The notes below the pieces were generated by a model that was not told where the DNA came from, made no database searches, and saw nothing but the letters and a program-made list of their open reading frames with translations. DNA of 64,000 bases. It comes from Micropterix aruncella. Its lineage: Eukaryota; Arthropoda; Insecta; Lepidoptera; Micropterigidae. The translations under genes were made by a program, and so were the position numbers. The stretch spans positions 59,072,533-59,136,532 of the forward strand of contig OX155980.1 in the NCBI GenBank assembly GCA_944548615.1, read 5' to 3'. Below, in pieces: positions 44,047 to 55,609 of this stretch (position 1 is the stretch's first letter; every line of letters starts with the position of its first letter).

Positions 44047-44692
44047 TCCTACTAATATTATAAACGCGAAAGTTTGTATGTTTGTATGGATGTTTGTTAC
44101 TCTTTCACGCAAAAACTACTGAATGAATTTTGATGAAACTTTACAATAATATAGCTTACACATCAGAATAACACATAGGCTATAATTTATAAAGATATAG
44201 TGTGAATTATCTAAAATATAACGATAAATGTCAAATAAGGAGGAAAAAATCTAAGAAATTGACATTCGAAATTTAAATTCTATCCTACTATCTATATGGA
44301 TGTTTGTTACTCTTTCACGCAAAAACTACTGAATGGATTTTGATGAAACTTTACAATACACATATATATATTACATACATCAGAATAACACATAGGCTAT
44401 AATTTATAAAGATATATGGTTTTCTATCACCATTATCATAATTTTCCATCACCACGCGGGTAAAACCGCTGGGCGCAGCTAGTAATATTATAAACGCGAA
44501 AGTTTGTATGTATGTATGGATGTTTGTTATTCTTTCACGCAAAAACTACTGAATGGATTTTGATGAAAATTTACAATAATATAGCTTACACATCAGAATA
44601 AGACATAGGCTATAATTTATAAAGATATATGGTTTTCTAACATCATTATCACAATTTTCCATCACCACGCGGGTGAAACTGCTGGGCAGCTG
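44047..44692 (+). mobile_element. Non-autonomous Helitron-like elements, three head-to-tail copies
   Basis: The first copy begins TCCTACTAATATTATAAACG at 44047 and lacks its 3' end. The second runs from about 44281 to the CTAG end at 44479-44482, and the third directly abuts it to about 44692. All share CGCAAAAACTACTGAATG, TTTTGATGAAACTTTACAA and ATAACACATAGGCTATAATT (or close variants). Copies two and three also share CATCACCACGCGGGT and a GCTGGGC 3' hairpin region. The block interrupts a LINE whose frame continues on the other side. The third copy ends CAGCTGC, not CTAG. Confidence 0.8.
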
Positions 44693-44696
44693 CTTA

Positions 44697-45305
44697 AAAT
44701 AAATTCGTTATAATATCGGCGCAACTTGAATGATGCGCTGTGCCTCTATAAAATTCGATTGCTCTAATTTGGTGGGAGAGATCAATATTAAAGCCCCAAT
44801 GAGGACAAAACGCCCATTTGACCTGTTTCGATTGCCGCGTTTTAAAAATAATGCATCAAGGAATGGAGTAATCACACGCTGCTGTTAGCTTTTAATACCC
44901 ATTTAAATGATATTGATGTGTTTCATAATTCCTTAATCACTTATAAACACTCCGTAAATCAAACTCTAACCGATACAATAAGCTGACTATTCGTTTTAGC
45001 TATTTTTATTGATTATTATTATTATATGTTATATACACCATTACTAATATTATACACGCTCGCACTCCACAACCACACGCTCAACACACTTCCACAAACA
45101 CATACACACACACCCTGAATACTAGACTCTTATGTAGTACTAAAATTGAAGGTACATTAGTTTTATTAAGTAGTTTTTTAAAATGTAATTAATGTAATGT
45201 TATTGAAATCCGTAACGTTTTAAAGTGTTGTAAATATGTATACATTTTGTAAATATAATTACTCTAATACTGTGTGATTTCTCAATAAAGAATTGAATTA
45301 AATAA
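44697..45305 (+). pseudogene. LINE ORF2 fragment, right end and 3' UTR
   Basis: Continues the interrupted LINE: KIRYNIGAT-like text, KAPMRTKRPFDLFRLPRFKN and NASRNGVITRC. After a frame change NTHLNDIDVFHNSLITYKHS precedes the stop. A 3' UTR of about 300 bp follows, with a CA-rich stretch and CTCAATAAAGAATTGAATTAAAT at its end (AATAAA at 45284). This is the original 3' terminus of the LINE. Confidence 0.7.
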
Positions 45306-45309
45306 ACTG

Positions 45310-48300
45310 ATTTTTTTTTTGTCGTCGGGTGAAAATTTGTGCTCACGAAAGACGTTTCACTCACTTTAGTTTAAGCAATCAAACTACAGAGATACGCTTT
45401 GTCTAAAAATGGTACTAAAAATAAATGCAATAAAATATGTCGGTCACATAAGCGAGCGAACGTAAGAAATGATTTGTGACTTTTAAGCGCGGTGAGTTGA
45501 AAGGGCGCTTTCGTCTGTCCATGTTACAGATTATAAGCGAAATAGGCTACTACGATTATTAGCCGGTTAATACACGTATTAGACTAGGTTCAAATAGGTT
45601 CAACAGACTTTTGACATGATTTTCAGTACACTATTGCGGGGAGGAGGACGCTCATCTAGTATTTTGTCGAGAATATACAAAAAACTATCATATTAAAAAA
45701 AATGGTTTAACAAAAAAAAAATATTGCCTTATAAATACTCCATTAGCGCCAAAAACCTCAATCGGTGGTTGCAGTGGTTAACAGATCCGCGCGTAGCCAT
45801 TTTTTCTGGCCTTGATATATATTATATAAATATATGATATACATGACTAACAAGATTAATTATTAGGTAACAAGAGATAATTCATGAAAAAAATATTGTT
45901 ATTAACAATATTGATAATACAAAATTGTCCGAAAATTGTTCGGCTCCATTTTTGCGCGCGGGGGCTGGTTTCCGAAAGGTTAGGATTAGGATAAATCCTC
46001 CCAACCCACAGGGAGGAGCTGATTTTTTCTTTTCATTAAAATAAGGGCATTACTAAATTTGGCTGACTAAATTCTGACTTAATTTTGGCTGACATTTGGC
46101 TGACTAAATTCTGACCGCAGCTTCCTTATATCACCTTATAAAACTAAAAAAAATATCAAATTTAAAATTATTCAATTTATCAAATTATTTAAATAATTCA
46201 ATATCATATAGTTTTTTAGAGAAAGCATAAACCGATTTTTTATAAAATAATTCATTTTCATTTTTATTTCGCTCGCAATTAAGATCTAATCGAGTGATTT
46301 TGTGATTCAGGAAGGATATTTGCTATTAAGTTATAGAGTTGGTGGGTGAACTTTTTTGTCATAGACAAAATACCTACTGATCTTGTCTTCAAAATTATTC
46401 GGTATAAATATTTACACGATATCTGAAGCATATATTTATTTATTTATTTATAGGAAAACCAACAGCTAATTATAATTTAACAAAAAGCCGGAGTAACATA
46501 ACTGAGAGCCAATTAAAGGTTTTCACGTTTAAATAACGTTGTAGAAACATCTGTGATCTTTCAATTAAAGCTATCGATTAAAAATGTATCGAAAATTATT
46601 CAACAATTAATGCTAAAGAATTCACTGTTCAGCCGCTGCCTAGCTGAGTTAACACTCGTATACCATTGCTTCCTTAGCTAATCCAGGGAAGATCAATGTA
46701 TAGAATCCATCGGATTGTAATGTAGAACTTCCCGAACTGCTTGATCTTCTCTGAGATATTTGTTAAAAATATTTTAAATAATTATAGAAATATACCACAT
46801 GTGTACTAAACAATATTCACAATTTAAAAGGGCTTAATTTAATTGACCCAACCGATAGAAATATGAATAGTAATTCAAGTTTTTACAGATAAAAAAATCC
46901 GCGAAGGAAAAATATACGCGAGCGACGTCAAATAAATTTTGATATTTGTCAAAGTAATGATTCAAGCTAGGAGAGCGCGTTTTCGAGTATTGATTGGAGT
47001 TGGGTTTTGACATCTTTTGCTGAAAATTCGAAATAAGCAAAATGATTTTCTCTAATTTATGGCCATCGTATTAAATCCCCTACCTAGAGGAATTGCCTAT
47101 ATATCCAACTCGATATTTTAGCATTTAGTTGTTTCCTGTAACCCAGATTTCTGCGTTGTTTTCGTGTTCCGATTTCAGTATTATTTTCATGTCCACTGTA
47201 TAATTCCTAATTATAATAAAACAATATTAAATAGACTAAAACATCTTTAAAATCAGTTTAGAATCAATCTCCCTAGCTCCCAATTGCAATGGTTCCTTGA
47301 TACAGAATAGTGCGATATCATGTATGCAACTATCCTTTAGGGGAAAATCTAGTTATTCTCTACGAACGCTAAAACAATATGTTTTTATTATATAGGATAG
47401 TGTGTGTGTATGTGTATAGTTTGGATGCGTGGATGTGGGCGCGTGCGCCGCATCCCGTGATGTCGGTTTCCTTTAGTGTCTCGCTGGTCGGTCACGCCCC
47501 ATCGGCCTGTGAGTTATGGTGGCCGGGAACAGGGCCGCCTATACTCCATTTTACGATGGACACACTATACCCACCATTCGCACTAAACTAAGACGGCTGA
47601 CTTCTTCCTCTTTGATGTATATGCTCCATAAAACGACTTATATAAGGGTGTTAAGTTGTAAGTCTCAATCGGAGAAAGACACTGACATGGGCGTACTCTT
47701 TACAATCCATTTTATTCAATCCGTCAATAATAGAATAAGGAGTATCAATAAGGGATTCCTGTGTCATAAGGTTATCAACTTACGTAGCAACCGGGTCAAA
47801 ACACCTTATTTATACTACTTATATACTTACATAATGGTCGATAAAGAAGCCCCTCATACCTCATATAATTGACAAGTAAACGGCTACATTTCTAGTAAGA
47901 CAATGACGGATTTTGGCGCATAGGCAGTCAAACCACTCTAGACATTTATTGCGTATACCATCACCAAAATCGCCAATTCGGCAACCACATTTGACAGACC
48001 ACCTATGACATCTTTCTTCTTTATGACGTAGCCGTTAGCACCGTTATCAACCATGGCGTAGGGACTTCATGAAACCATCTAGTTTCCTTGCTTAGCCATT
48101 ATTACACTTAACGAGTTTGTTATTTAAGGAGCCACGTATCTACGTAATTTTTCTAGTGTATATAAGGTAAATGGAATAATATACGACCAAAGACTAAACT
48201 TTTCATTACCTGGATTAGACGTGTTTAAATTCAAATATTTGGTTCAACCAATCTATATCAACAAAAATGTTATTATAATTGAATGCATGATTACTGAAAC
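45310..48300. other. Gene-free stretch with minor repeats
   Basis: 46056-46115 holds a short direct duplication of TTTGGCTGACTAAATTCTGAC. The stretch 47383-47600 starts with TTATTATATAGGATAGTG, a phrase found again at 54848, and is GC-richer. Its two ORFs (47379-47591, 47516-47872) match nothing I know. Otherwise A+T-rich without support for genes. Confidence 0.4.
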
Positions 48301-48303
48301 GCG

Positions 48304-49063
48304 CCATATGCCAAACTTCAAAATGTTAGGAAATAAAAAAAACTTTTAATTTTAATTCTTCTTGGTTTTTGATAATTTAACTTATATAAATGCAATTTGG
48401 TAAAACAAGCCATCATAAAAAATGTTACTTTAAATACATAGTAAATTGCGTTGAAGTTTTTCCAGGGTTTCCATTTCCAAACTGTGGATAAGGTGTGGTT
48501 CATGGATATGGATTGTATATACACTTAATAATCAATGTACGGAAAAGTATTTCCAGTTTAATTAAACCGGCAATACTTAATAAAACTACGTATATAACAA
48601 AAAAATAACAGTAATACCAACACAAAAAATAAACTCCAAAATTATAATATCGAGATAGTTAAAAGAAGCAACGTTATGACTTAACTGTAGAACATACATA
48701 ATAAAGAAATATACATAATTAAATATAGAAACAAGAACCGAAGTAGCTCTTAAATAACAACAACTTTTAAGAACGTTTGATTCTGTACTATGAATATTAC
48801 AAAAGCTTGTGACGCCGATTACAGATATATGATCAGGGATATTTAGTTTGAATAAAGCTCGGAATGAAAGCTCGGAATTTTTATTACATACTAACAATAT
48901 TTTAATACTAATAATTTCACGTATATTATTTCATAAAAGTAACATTTTTTATGATGGCTTGTTTTACCAAATTGCATTTATATAAGTTAAATTATCAAAA
49001 ACCAAGAAGAATTAAAATTAAAAGTTTTTTTTATTTCCTAACATTTTGAAATTTGGCATATGG
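48304..49063. mobile_element. Element with 128-bp nearly perfect terminal inverted repeats
   Basis: 48304-48431 (starts CCATATGCCAAACTTCAAAA) is the reverse complement of 48936-49063 with one mismatch seen over 128 bp. The roughly 500-bp spacer is A+T-rich. It contains a minus-strand 103-codon ORF (48586-48897) with hydrophobic stretches but no recognisable domain. I see no clear target duplication in the flanks. Likely a long-TIR non-autonomous DNA transposon, of unknown family. The arm identity indicates a young or gene-converted structure. Confidence 0.8.
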
Positions 49064-49195
49064 TACCTATTATTGATTTTATATGGTCATTCATCGCACC
49101 CAAGTTCTGTCATTATGCTATAAACTGCTTGGAACAATGATGTACAATTACTTTGTTTACCTAGTCACACTACTTCTGATTTGCAACCATTAGAC

Positions 49196-49381
49196 ACAAC
49201 CAACCCTACTATGAAGTGTTTATATGTATACATGTAACATGTGTGTAAGTGTGTGCATTCGATCGACAGAATTGAAAATGCAATTCCGTTAATTAGATCC
49301 CAAGGGAAAATGGTGACCCAGCCGGGAATCGAACCCGGGATCTTACAACGTAAGATCAGGCGACCTAACCACTATGCCACC
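49196..49381 (-). mobile_element. tRNA-derived SINE, most complete copy
   Basis: The reverse complement begins GTGGCATAGTGGTTAGGTCG (A-box region), passes CTGATCTTACGTTGTAAGAT and the B box GGTTCGATTCCCGG, then a body with GGAATTGCATTTTCAATTC. It finishes in a TACA/CA-rich segment and AGTAGGGTTGGTTGTG. Transcription would be by RNA polymerase III from the internal boxes. It abuts the 3' end of the mariner relic. Confidence 0.88.
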
Positions 49382-49389
49382 TTTCAGGT

Positions 49390-49990
49390 TTAAAATAACC
49401 TGCCTAAAAAAATCTTCATCCCGATGACGTAAAAAATCCTGAACTGCTGCTAGTACCTTATCATCATCTTCAAATTTTTCACCGCTCAGATGTGCCTTTA
49501 ATATTGGAAATAGCATTCACTGGTGCAGGGTTCGTCGAGTATGGAATGATGTTCGAGTATTTCAAAGCCAGCTTCTTCAATGGCAGCCATATCAACTCTG
49601 GACATGTGTTGGGGGGTTGTCTTACTGAAAAAAAAATTGTCTTTTCAGGTTGTCAGTATTTTATTTCGTATTTTTTTATTTGTTCAGGATATTATACAGC
49701 CCCCGTAATATAGCTTCATGATCAAGTATTCAGTCATCACAGCCCCTTGACTGTCCCAGAAAAGAGAGCCCATAATCTTACCGACGGATGGAATGACCTT
49801 GAATTTCTTAGGCGTTGGAGATGATGGATGTCTCCAGGTCACGGAATGTTGTTTTGTTTCAGGATCGTAATGGACACGTTTTGTTCATAGTTATGAATCG
49901 AATAGAAAAATGATCAAGATCCTAATGTAATGAAGCAATGAGCGTCGTGAAATTTTCAGTCTAGTTTTTTCTGCACATCCTTAAGTAATC
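49390..49990 (-). pseudogene. mariner-like transposase relic
   Basis: Read on the minus strand with frame changes: SVTWRHPSSPTPKKFKVIPS, then GKIMGSLFWDSQGAVMTEYL (the FWD motif lies next to the catalytic region). Next come DNPPTHMSRVDMAAIEEAGF with the second catalytic Asp and LEHHSILDEPCTSECYF, where the family has the third catalytic Asp but Glu is seen. HLSGEKFEDDDKVLAAVQDF lies near the C-terminus. The N-terminal DNA-binding half is missing. Inactive. Confidence 0.8.
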
Positions 49991-50316
49991 ATTCTAGTTT
50001 CCTAGCATTCGGATACCTTTTCATCCCTAAGCGATCCGGTAAAATACTATGTGAACTACATATCGAAATTTTTACTTCTTCACCAATAAAACGAACTCAT
50101 TTTTCAAATGATTACATCAATAAATTACATAAGAAATATTTTAAAACACAATGATTCTGCGTCACTCCTAACTAGGCAGTGCCTGCTCTAAGTAAGACGT
50201 CAATTTTACATAATTGTAATTTAATATGTAATTTTATGAAACGTTATTTAAAATGTTTTTTCAATAACATGTCCTTAATGTCTAACGACAATTATCTTAC
50301 AGCCATTAGGCTTTTA

Positions 50317-50420
50317 TAACACCACGGCAGTACTCAGGCGGTCACCCATTCAAATACTGACCACGCCCGATGCTGTGTAATTTCGCTGATCTGACGGAAT
50401 CCAGTGTTTCAAAGCGGCCA
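50317..50420 (-). ncRNA. 5S rRNA-derived sequence (pseudogene or 5S-type SINE head)
   Basis: The reverse complement aligns in order with the 3' two thirds of eukaryotic 5S rRNA: GTCAGATCAGCGAAATTACA, GCATCGGGCGTGGTCAGTAT, TTGAATGGGTGACCGCCTGA and GTACTGCCGTG. The internal control region is recognisable but substituted. The 5' third is poorly matched. A lone diverged copy beside transposons fits a 5S pseudogene or a 5S-derived SINE rather than a working gene. Confidence 0.75.
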
Positions 50421-50659
50421 CGGACGTTACATATAATGGTTTCATAATCTAAAGATAAATTTTACTTAAGTTAAGTAAATTTTAACAATTTAAACACGAC
50501 TAAAGAAAGTAGGGTCATTTTTTTATAGAGCAGTATATTATTTTTATAATAAGACTTCCGAAGCCATTAATATGGCTTCTAGCTTTATCTGCTTTATAGA
50601 TAGACCATAAGGTAAAAGAATCCGCGATCGATGAAGCAATCTTTCAGGAAATTAATTAA

Positions 50660-50881
50660 TTAAAAAGCGTTTTGCGCTCTTTTGAGTAATTTGACGATGC
50701 GCGGTCGATTGGGGATCGCGTAGTCGGTTGTCGGTGTCGGAGGCGTTTGAAAAATCACTTTGTTTCTTTGGACAAATTCAAACGTCGCGAGCGACGAATA
50801 AATCGTTCGGACGGAAGCCACGGGCGGCGTTGCTTCGCCCTCTTCTCTTTGTGTTGCCGCGTCTGGCGGACAACAAATTGC
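50660..50881 (-). CDS. Possible terminal exon of an unrecognised gene
   Basis: The minus strand has an acceptor-like GAAACGTTCTTTCAG, then 74 codons in phase 0 to TAA at 50660. The segment is much GC-richer than its surroundings and has coding-like third positions. It reads AICCPPDAATQREEGEATPP, then VRTIYSSLATFEFVQRNK, and ends TDYAIPNRPRIVKLLKRAQN before AF. I recognise no family. The basic C-terminus and Pro-rich middle give no function. Upstream exons would lie above 50900 on the minus strand; none was identified. It could instead be part of an unknown GC-rich repeat. Confidence 0.4.
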   Translation of the reverse strand, partial: AICCPPDAATQREEGEATPPVASVRTIYSSLATFEFVQRNKVIFQTPPTPTTDYAIPNRPRIVKLLKRAQNAF

Positions 50882-50934
50882 CTGAAAGAACGTTTCACCA
50901 CCGGCATAGCAGCACACGATTCTGCAATTCATAA

Positions 50935-52990
50935 TATGTTCTTCTTATTTAGTATCGCGTCAGACAGATAAAAAATAACAATTAAATAAAATAAAAGCAC
51001 ATAATTAATTTGTCGTATTAGCAGCAAAAAGAACATACGTACTGGATAACGAATTATATTAATAAATTACCAACCTAAATATTAAATTACGTAAGCTACA
51101 ATACTGGCACATTAAATTGCATATAAACAATTAATTAAACATTAAACAATAATCATAAGGAATACAGTTTATATCGACCAAATCAAAATCATCACCTAAA
51201 CGATTAAAACGTTATAAAGAAGAAAATAAAATTGAATCTAATGAATAGGCATTTAATACAGTTCAAATAGGAATTACTAGAGTAAACTAAAAGCCGAGAA
51301 TGTAAATATCTTTTCTATAATAAAAATACTCCAATACAATAATCTAAACAATATAGTACAAATACAACAATCCAGTAAAATTACACAAAAATGACCAAAA
51401 CAATAAAATTTAAAACTAAAGTAAAAAGTTATCTTTCATAAAATAAATTGCATTACGCAACACTTTAAAATACGAGTATATTTTAACTATTTATCAAAAT
51501 GGTAGATTCCAAGGAGTACTTTTAAAATAAAATAAAATCACCATCATAAATCTATAAGAATATTAAATTAAAATGAATAAACGATTAAAACTTAGTTGAT
51601 GTAGAAAGACCTACAGTAAAATATAAGAATTATGATACGTAGAAGCTCATGTTCATTTTTATTGTTTATTTCTCAATTAAGGAATGGTCAGTGTCACATT
51701 CTAGAGGTGTTCTCAGGAACCAAAATTTTGCTATTAATCATGCGCAGATCATTTATTTAATTTATATGAGTCAAGAACGAGGCACACATGTGATTTTTTT
51801 TTGTCTTTGCATGTTTAAAAAAAATGTGTTTTATAAAATTGAGAAAACTTAGTAACAAACCTAAATTATAAAAACAAATTACATAAACATATGTACTCTG
51901 CATAGATGAAATACAGTAGATGATAATAAAATAATCTACATTGGCGTTGTAACGATGGCGATTGTACATATTATTATTGCTAGTTTCCTTTATATTTGGC
52001 GCGCTGCCGGAGTTTATGTTTCCCGCGCAAGCTATCATATTTCAAATTATACAGTTTGCGCAATGTGATGAAAATTCGTCCATCAGGACTACCCTTATTT
52101 TAAGAATCCCAGGGCGGTCGCTAAGCGGTGGCGCGCCGAGCTTTCAAATCATGCGTTGGGTAGCTAATTCATCTACGCGCATTTTATTACTCCAAAGGCG
52201 TATTCCTCCTTTTTTAAACGGAATATAGGTATTTTTATTCAAAATTTCTCGTTTTTCTTTGCCATTTTTCCCAATAATAAATTACCTCGTATTTCCCGTA
52301 TTTTTTCCTTATTTATACGGCTGGAAACACGCTAAAAACGCAAAGCTAGAATCCGCCTAAGGCGCAATGAAAAGGCGTTGGTGGAACGAGAAAGAAAACT
52401 TTTATTTAAGTTAGGTACTTCTACTTTATATTAGACTATTCTCATGAAAAACTGACTGTAAAATAATGTACAACTTTTTTGGTTTAGGTGTTACTCTTAT
52501 ATTTTTTATTTGTCTAAAAAACATATTTTCAAGAAACGATATTAATTGTTTTTATTGTTGAGCTGGATGCACAGTAACGCTTATTAAAAAAAACCCCGTA
52601 CTTATATTTTATTATATAATATTATGAATATTTACAAAAAAATAAAATTAAACATTTTTAGGGTTCACTAATTTTTTTTTATGGAATATCTGCCTATGCA
52701 CAAACTTTGTTTAGTTTGGCGACATCGGACAGAGGGCAGACATCATTTATTAATAATTGAGTTTAATTTCTGTATTTGAATTAGGTGGTTTAGTTATATG
52801 ATATTGTGTTGGTTTAGTTGTGAATTGCTTTAATTTAAATTAATTTGAATTAAAGCGTAGGTAAAAACTAAAATTTAATGTCTAATTTTTAAAAAATATA
52901 TAAAATATCCATAGTATGCCATCCATTGAATGGAATGGAATCAATGGTTCGCACATTGAAATCTGCGTCGTCATAAACCAGTTAGGAAAG
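50935..52990. other. Gene-free, extremely A+T-rich stretch
   Basis: 51000-51640 is almost free of GC-rich words. A small GC-richer patch at 52080-52150 (CCAGGGCGGTCGCTAAGCGG) has no ORF or repeat partner that I can find. Confidence 0.45.
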
Positions 52991-53444
52991 TGTTGGTTGA
53001 TTAACAGACAGATGTGGTTGCACGATGGAAGACATGTCAAAGCGTGTGGCCTCCAAATATGTTGAGCAAAACCCCAAAAAACTGATCACATCAAGTAAAC
53101 TGCGCTATCCAAACTTTCTATACAAAAATCCTGCAACCTCAACTTGCAGAGGAAATACATATGACATTGGTCAAACTGCTCAAAGTAAGCAGTCGGCTGG
53201 CTGGTGCAAGTGACTTCTTCCTCCATTTTTCAATATTCCCTTTCTTCTTGGTCATCACAACGGGATCTGCAAAAGCTCTTAGAGATTCTGGAATGAGGTT
53301 CTCAAGGCCATCCAAAAAATTATCGGATAGAGTGTACCGTTTCGTGTCGTGTGATTATAGCTGCTGCTGTTTGAACATATTTTATAATTTCTTGAGCATA
53401 CGAATATTCTCTTCATACGAACATATTGAGATGTCAACCACAAC

Positions 53445-53780
53445 GGGCGAACCTGTCACCGCAGGACGTTTTAACGATTCATCGTTCTATCGACCGTGCA
53501 GTGAGCGTAGAAGACTTTGGACATTACAAATCCGACGTCTAGCTACGCCATAACCCGCAAGAAGCCAACGCCTTTACCTCGAGATAGCCAGTATGTTACC
53601 TTGCTTCCAATTGTGACCAGATTTCTCCGGTCTCTCGATTGGTTCCGAGTTCGAGGTCGCTTGCGCGGTCCTCTCCCTTACGAAGCGGTGAAACGGTGTG
53701 CACCGAATCTATCGCGGACCAAGGCATCCTTTGCCCGACTCTGAACCGGGATCGGATGGCCAATGGTCATTTCAAGAGCA
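53445..53780 (-). repeat. GC-rich dispersed repeat family C, copy 2 (inverted)
   Basis: The reverse complement of 56100-56345 is matched phrase by phrase: CGCAAGAAGCCAACGCCTT, GTGACCAGATTTCTCCGGTC, GAGTTCGAGGTCGCTTGCGC and GAATCTATCGCGGACCAAGG. Small ORFs over it belong to the repeat. Confidence 0.75.
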
Positions 53781-54059
53781 GTCGCCGTAAGGTTCTTCGT
53801 ACGAACAGTTTGTAAAAAGCTTGTACCATTGATTTTTTTTAAATCAATGCTTGTACCCTGTGGCCTTAAAATACACAATGTAAGGGGTAGTCGCTGTTTT
53901 ACATCACCGGCATTGTCGATGTATTGACATCACCGGCATACTCTTCAATGAGTTGTGCTTTCACTGTTCCTGAGTGAGGACGAATTTCACCTTCAATCTG
54001 ATTCTGATTGTACGTAGGTAACTCCTCGTTCATTACAAAATAGCGTGGCTACCAGGTAA

Positions 54060-54595
54060 CCCGGCATTAGGCATATAAAATTCATATCGCGGTTTTACCG
54101 CACTTTCAAAATAGTTTTTCCTGCGCTTTCCCCTAAAAGTTGAGCGCGCTCTAGCGGCGGTTTGGAAAATTGTAGAAATAAGTTACGTATATGTAAATTG
54201 TAGGAAATTGTGCCTACTTTAAATTGGAACCCAACGTACTGTACTATTTTTCACTAACAAATTCAGTTTAATTCACGATTTGCAGATGTAACTAACATGG
54301 CAGTTAGTGGTTTTTCAAAAACTGGCGGGCTCTCTTCAGTCAGTTTTTCACCTCAGCTAACCTCAGTCAAAGGTGGCGGGCTCACCTTAGTCGTAAGGTG
54401 CGTAGGTCACCGACTACGCACCTCACGACTACGATTGCTATAGAACTAAATGTGACCTAAGAAAACCATATAAAGGCATATAAAGTTCATATTTCTAGCG
54501 TTTTTCACTAAAATCGAAAAAGTGACAATATTTAAGCACGCTCTAGCAGCGGTTTGAAACATCTAAGAAATTAAATCCATAAATGTAAATTGTTT
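54060..54595. repeat. Direct repeat pair with a 17-bp hairpin between
   Basis: AGGCATATAAA.TTCATAT… CGCTCTAGC.GCGGTTTG… AAATGTAAATTGT-type text occurs at about 54070-54205 and 54473-54594 (roughly 120 bp each, diverged). Between them 54389-54405 pairs with 54414-54430 (AGTCGTAAGGTGCGTAG, one mismatch, 8-base loop). This could be a MITE that duplicated around the hairpin. Confidence 0.6.
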
Positions 54596-54599
54596 ATAG

Positions 54600-55609
54600 C
54601 TTTCATTTTGTATGGAATAGTTTTTATCAAAACACGCATTGTTCGCGGGTAATAAGCGAAAACCTACAATTGGTGCAAAAAATATGTTTTTTCGCGATTC
54701 CTGAAGTAAGCTCGCCTCTGGCAAGGTATGAAAGTTGGATTCAGCACCAAAATTATGTATAAACCCGTTGAGAAAAAAACTTCCGGATTTCTTCCCTGAA
54801 AACGAATAGTTTGGATATCATATTCTCGGACTATAATACTCACTTTTATTATATAGGATAGTGGTGGCTTTCCCCATAGTGTATAGCCAGCGCGGCGGAC
54901 ATAGCTCATTCTTTGGTTATTTTTGGTGGATGTTCTCCGGTCGCGACGTGGATCTAATTTGCTGACGGGCTAGCCATTACTGGGATTGCTCACTGCGTTT
55001 TACACCCATAGCAGTACAGCGGCCACATGCATACGGCATACGTGTCTTATACGCCCTGAATATTAACCGCCCAACACCGACATTAGCCAGTTAATGTCTC
55101 AGACGCTATTAATCCACTCATTCGCACTCTTTGATCGAGTAGGCGAATGTCATTAACTTTATACAGGCCATGCCAGAAGTATGTTATAGACGCACAATTA
55201 CGTTGTGTCGCAAGTATTAAAGAGGTGTGAACATCATTAGAATAATTGAAAAAATAATACTACAATGGAACGTCCTATAATATATGATCTGTATTGCTGA
55301 CGGCCGATTTTCTCACCGTTTCTGTCGAAGTTGTGATTTTGGATCAATTTTCTCGGCCGATTGGAACCATGCTAACGTTATATCACATTCCTTTTAACAG
55401 TTTTTTTTTGGAACAACGAAATTAAATTTGCATGTTTTTCGAACTCAAAAATTCTTTCGTAAATGTGCTTTATTCGTCTATAGCTTGCCGTAAATACGAA
55501 GGAAATGGAAACTGCCATACAAATAGCTGACTGTAAAATTACGTTTTCTCAACCGTACTTTGTTGTACAAATAAGAATAATAATAATTTAAAAAAAAACG
55601 AAAGTAATG
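54600..55609. other. Stretch without a recognised gene
   Basis: Contains TTATTATATAGGATAGTGG at 54848, shared with 47383, in an otherwise unmatched context. A minus ORF at 54664-54909 has no motif support. Confidence 0.4.

Noticed and set aside
47379..47872. Two overlapping plus-strand ORFs as a gene
   Set aside because: No recognisable motif, no splice context, and the opening phrase is shared with another locus, suggesting a repeat.
48586..48897. 103-codon hydrophobic ORF as a membrane protein gene
   Set aside because: It lies in the A+T-rich spacer of an inverted-repeat element. Phe/Ile-rich composition is expected from base content and no motif is visible.
49320..49381. tRNA gene suggested by B box and A box on the minus strand
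   Set aside because: The sequence continues into a body shared with 16401 and 6901, so it is the head of a SINE. No normal anticodon arm can be read.
53025..53553. ORFs at 53025-53213 and 53161-53553 as a gene
   Set aside because: No domain recognised. The second runs into repeat family C. A decayed transposon protein is possible but cannot be supported.
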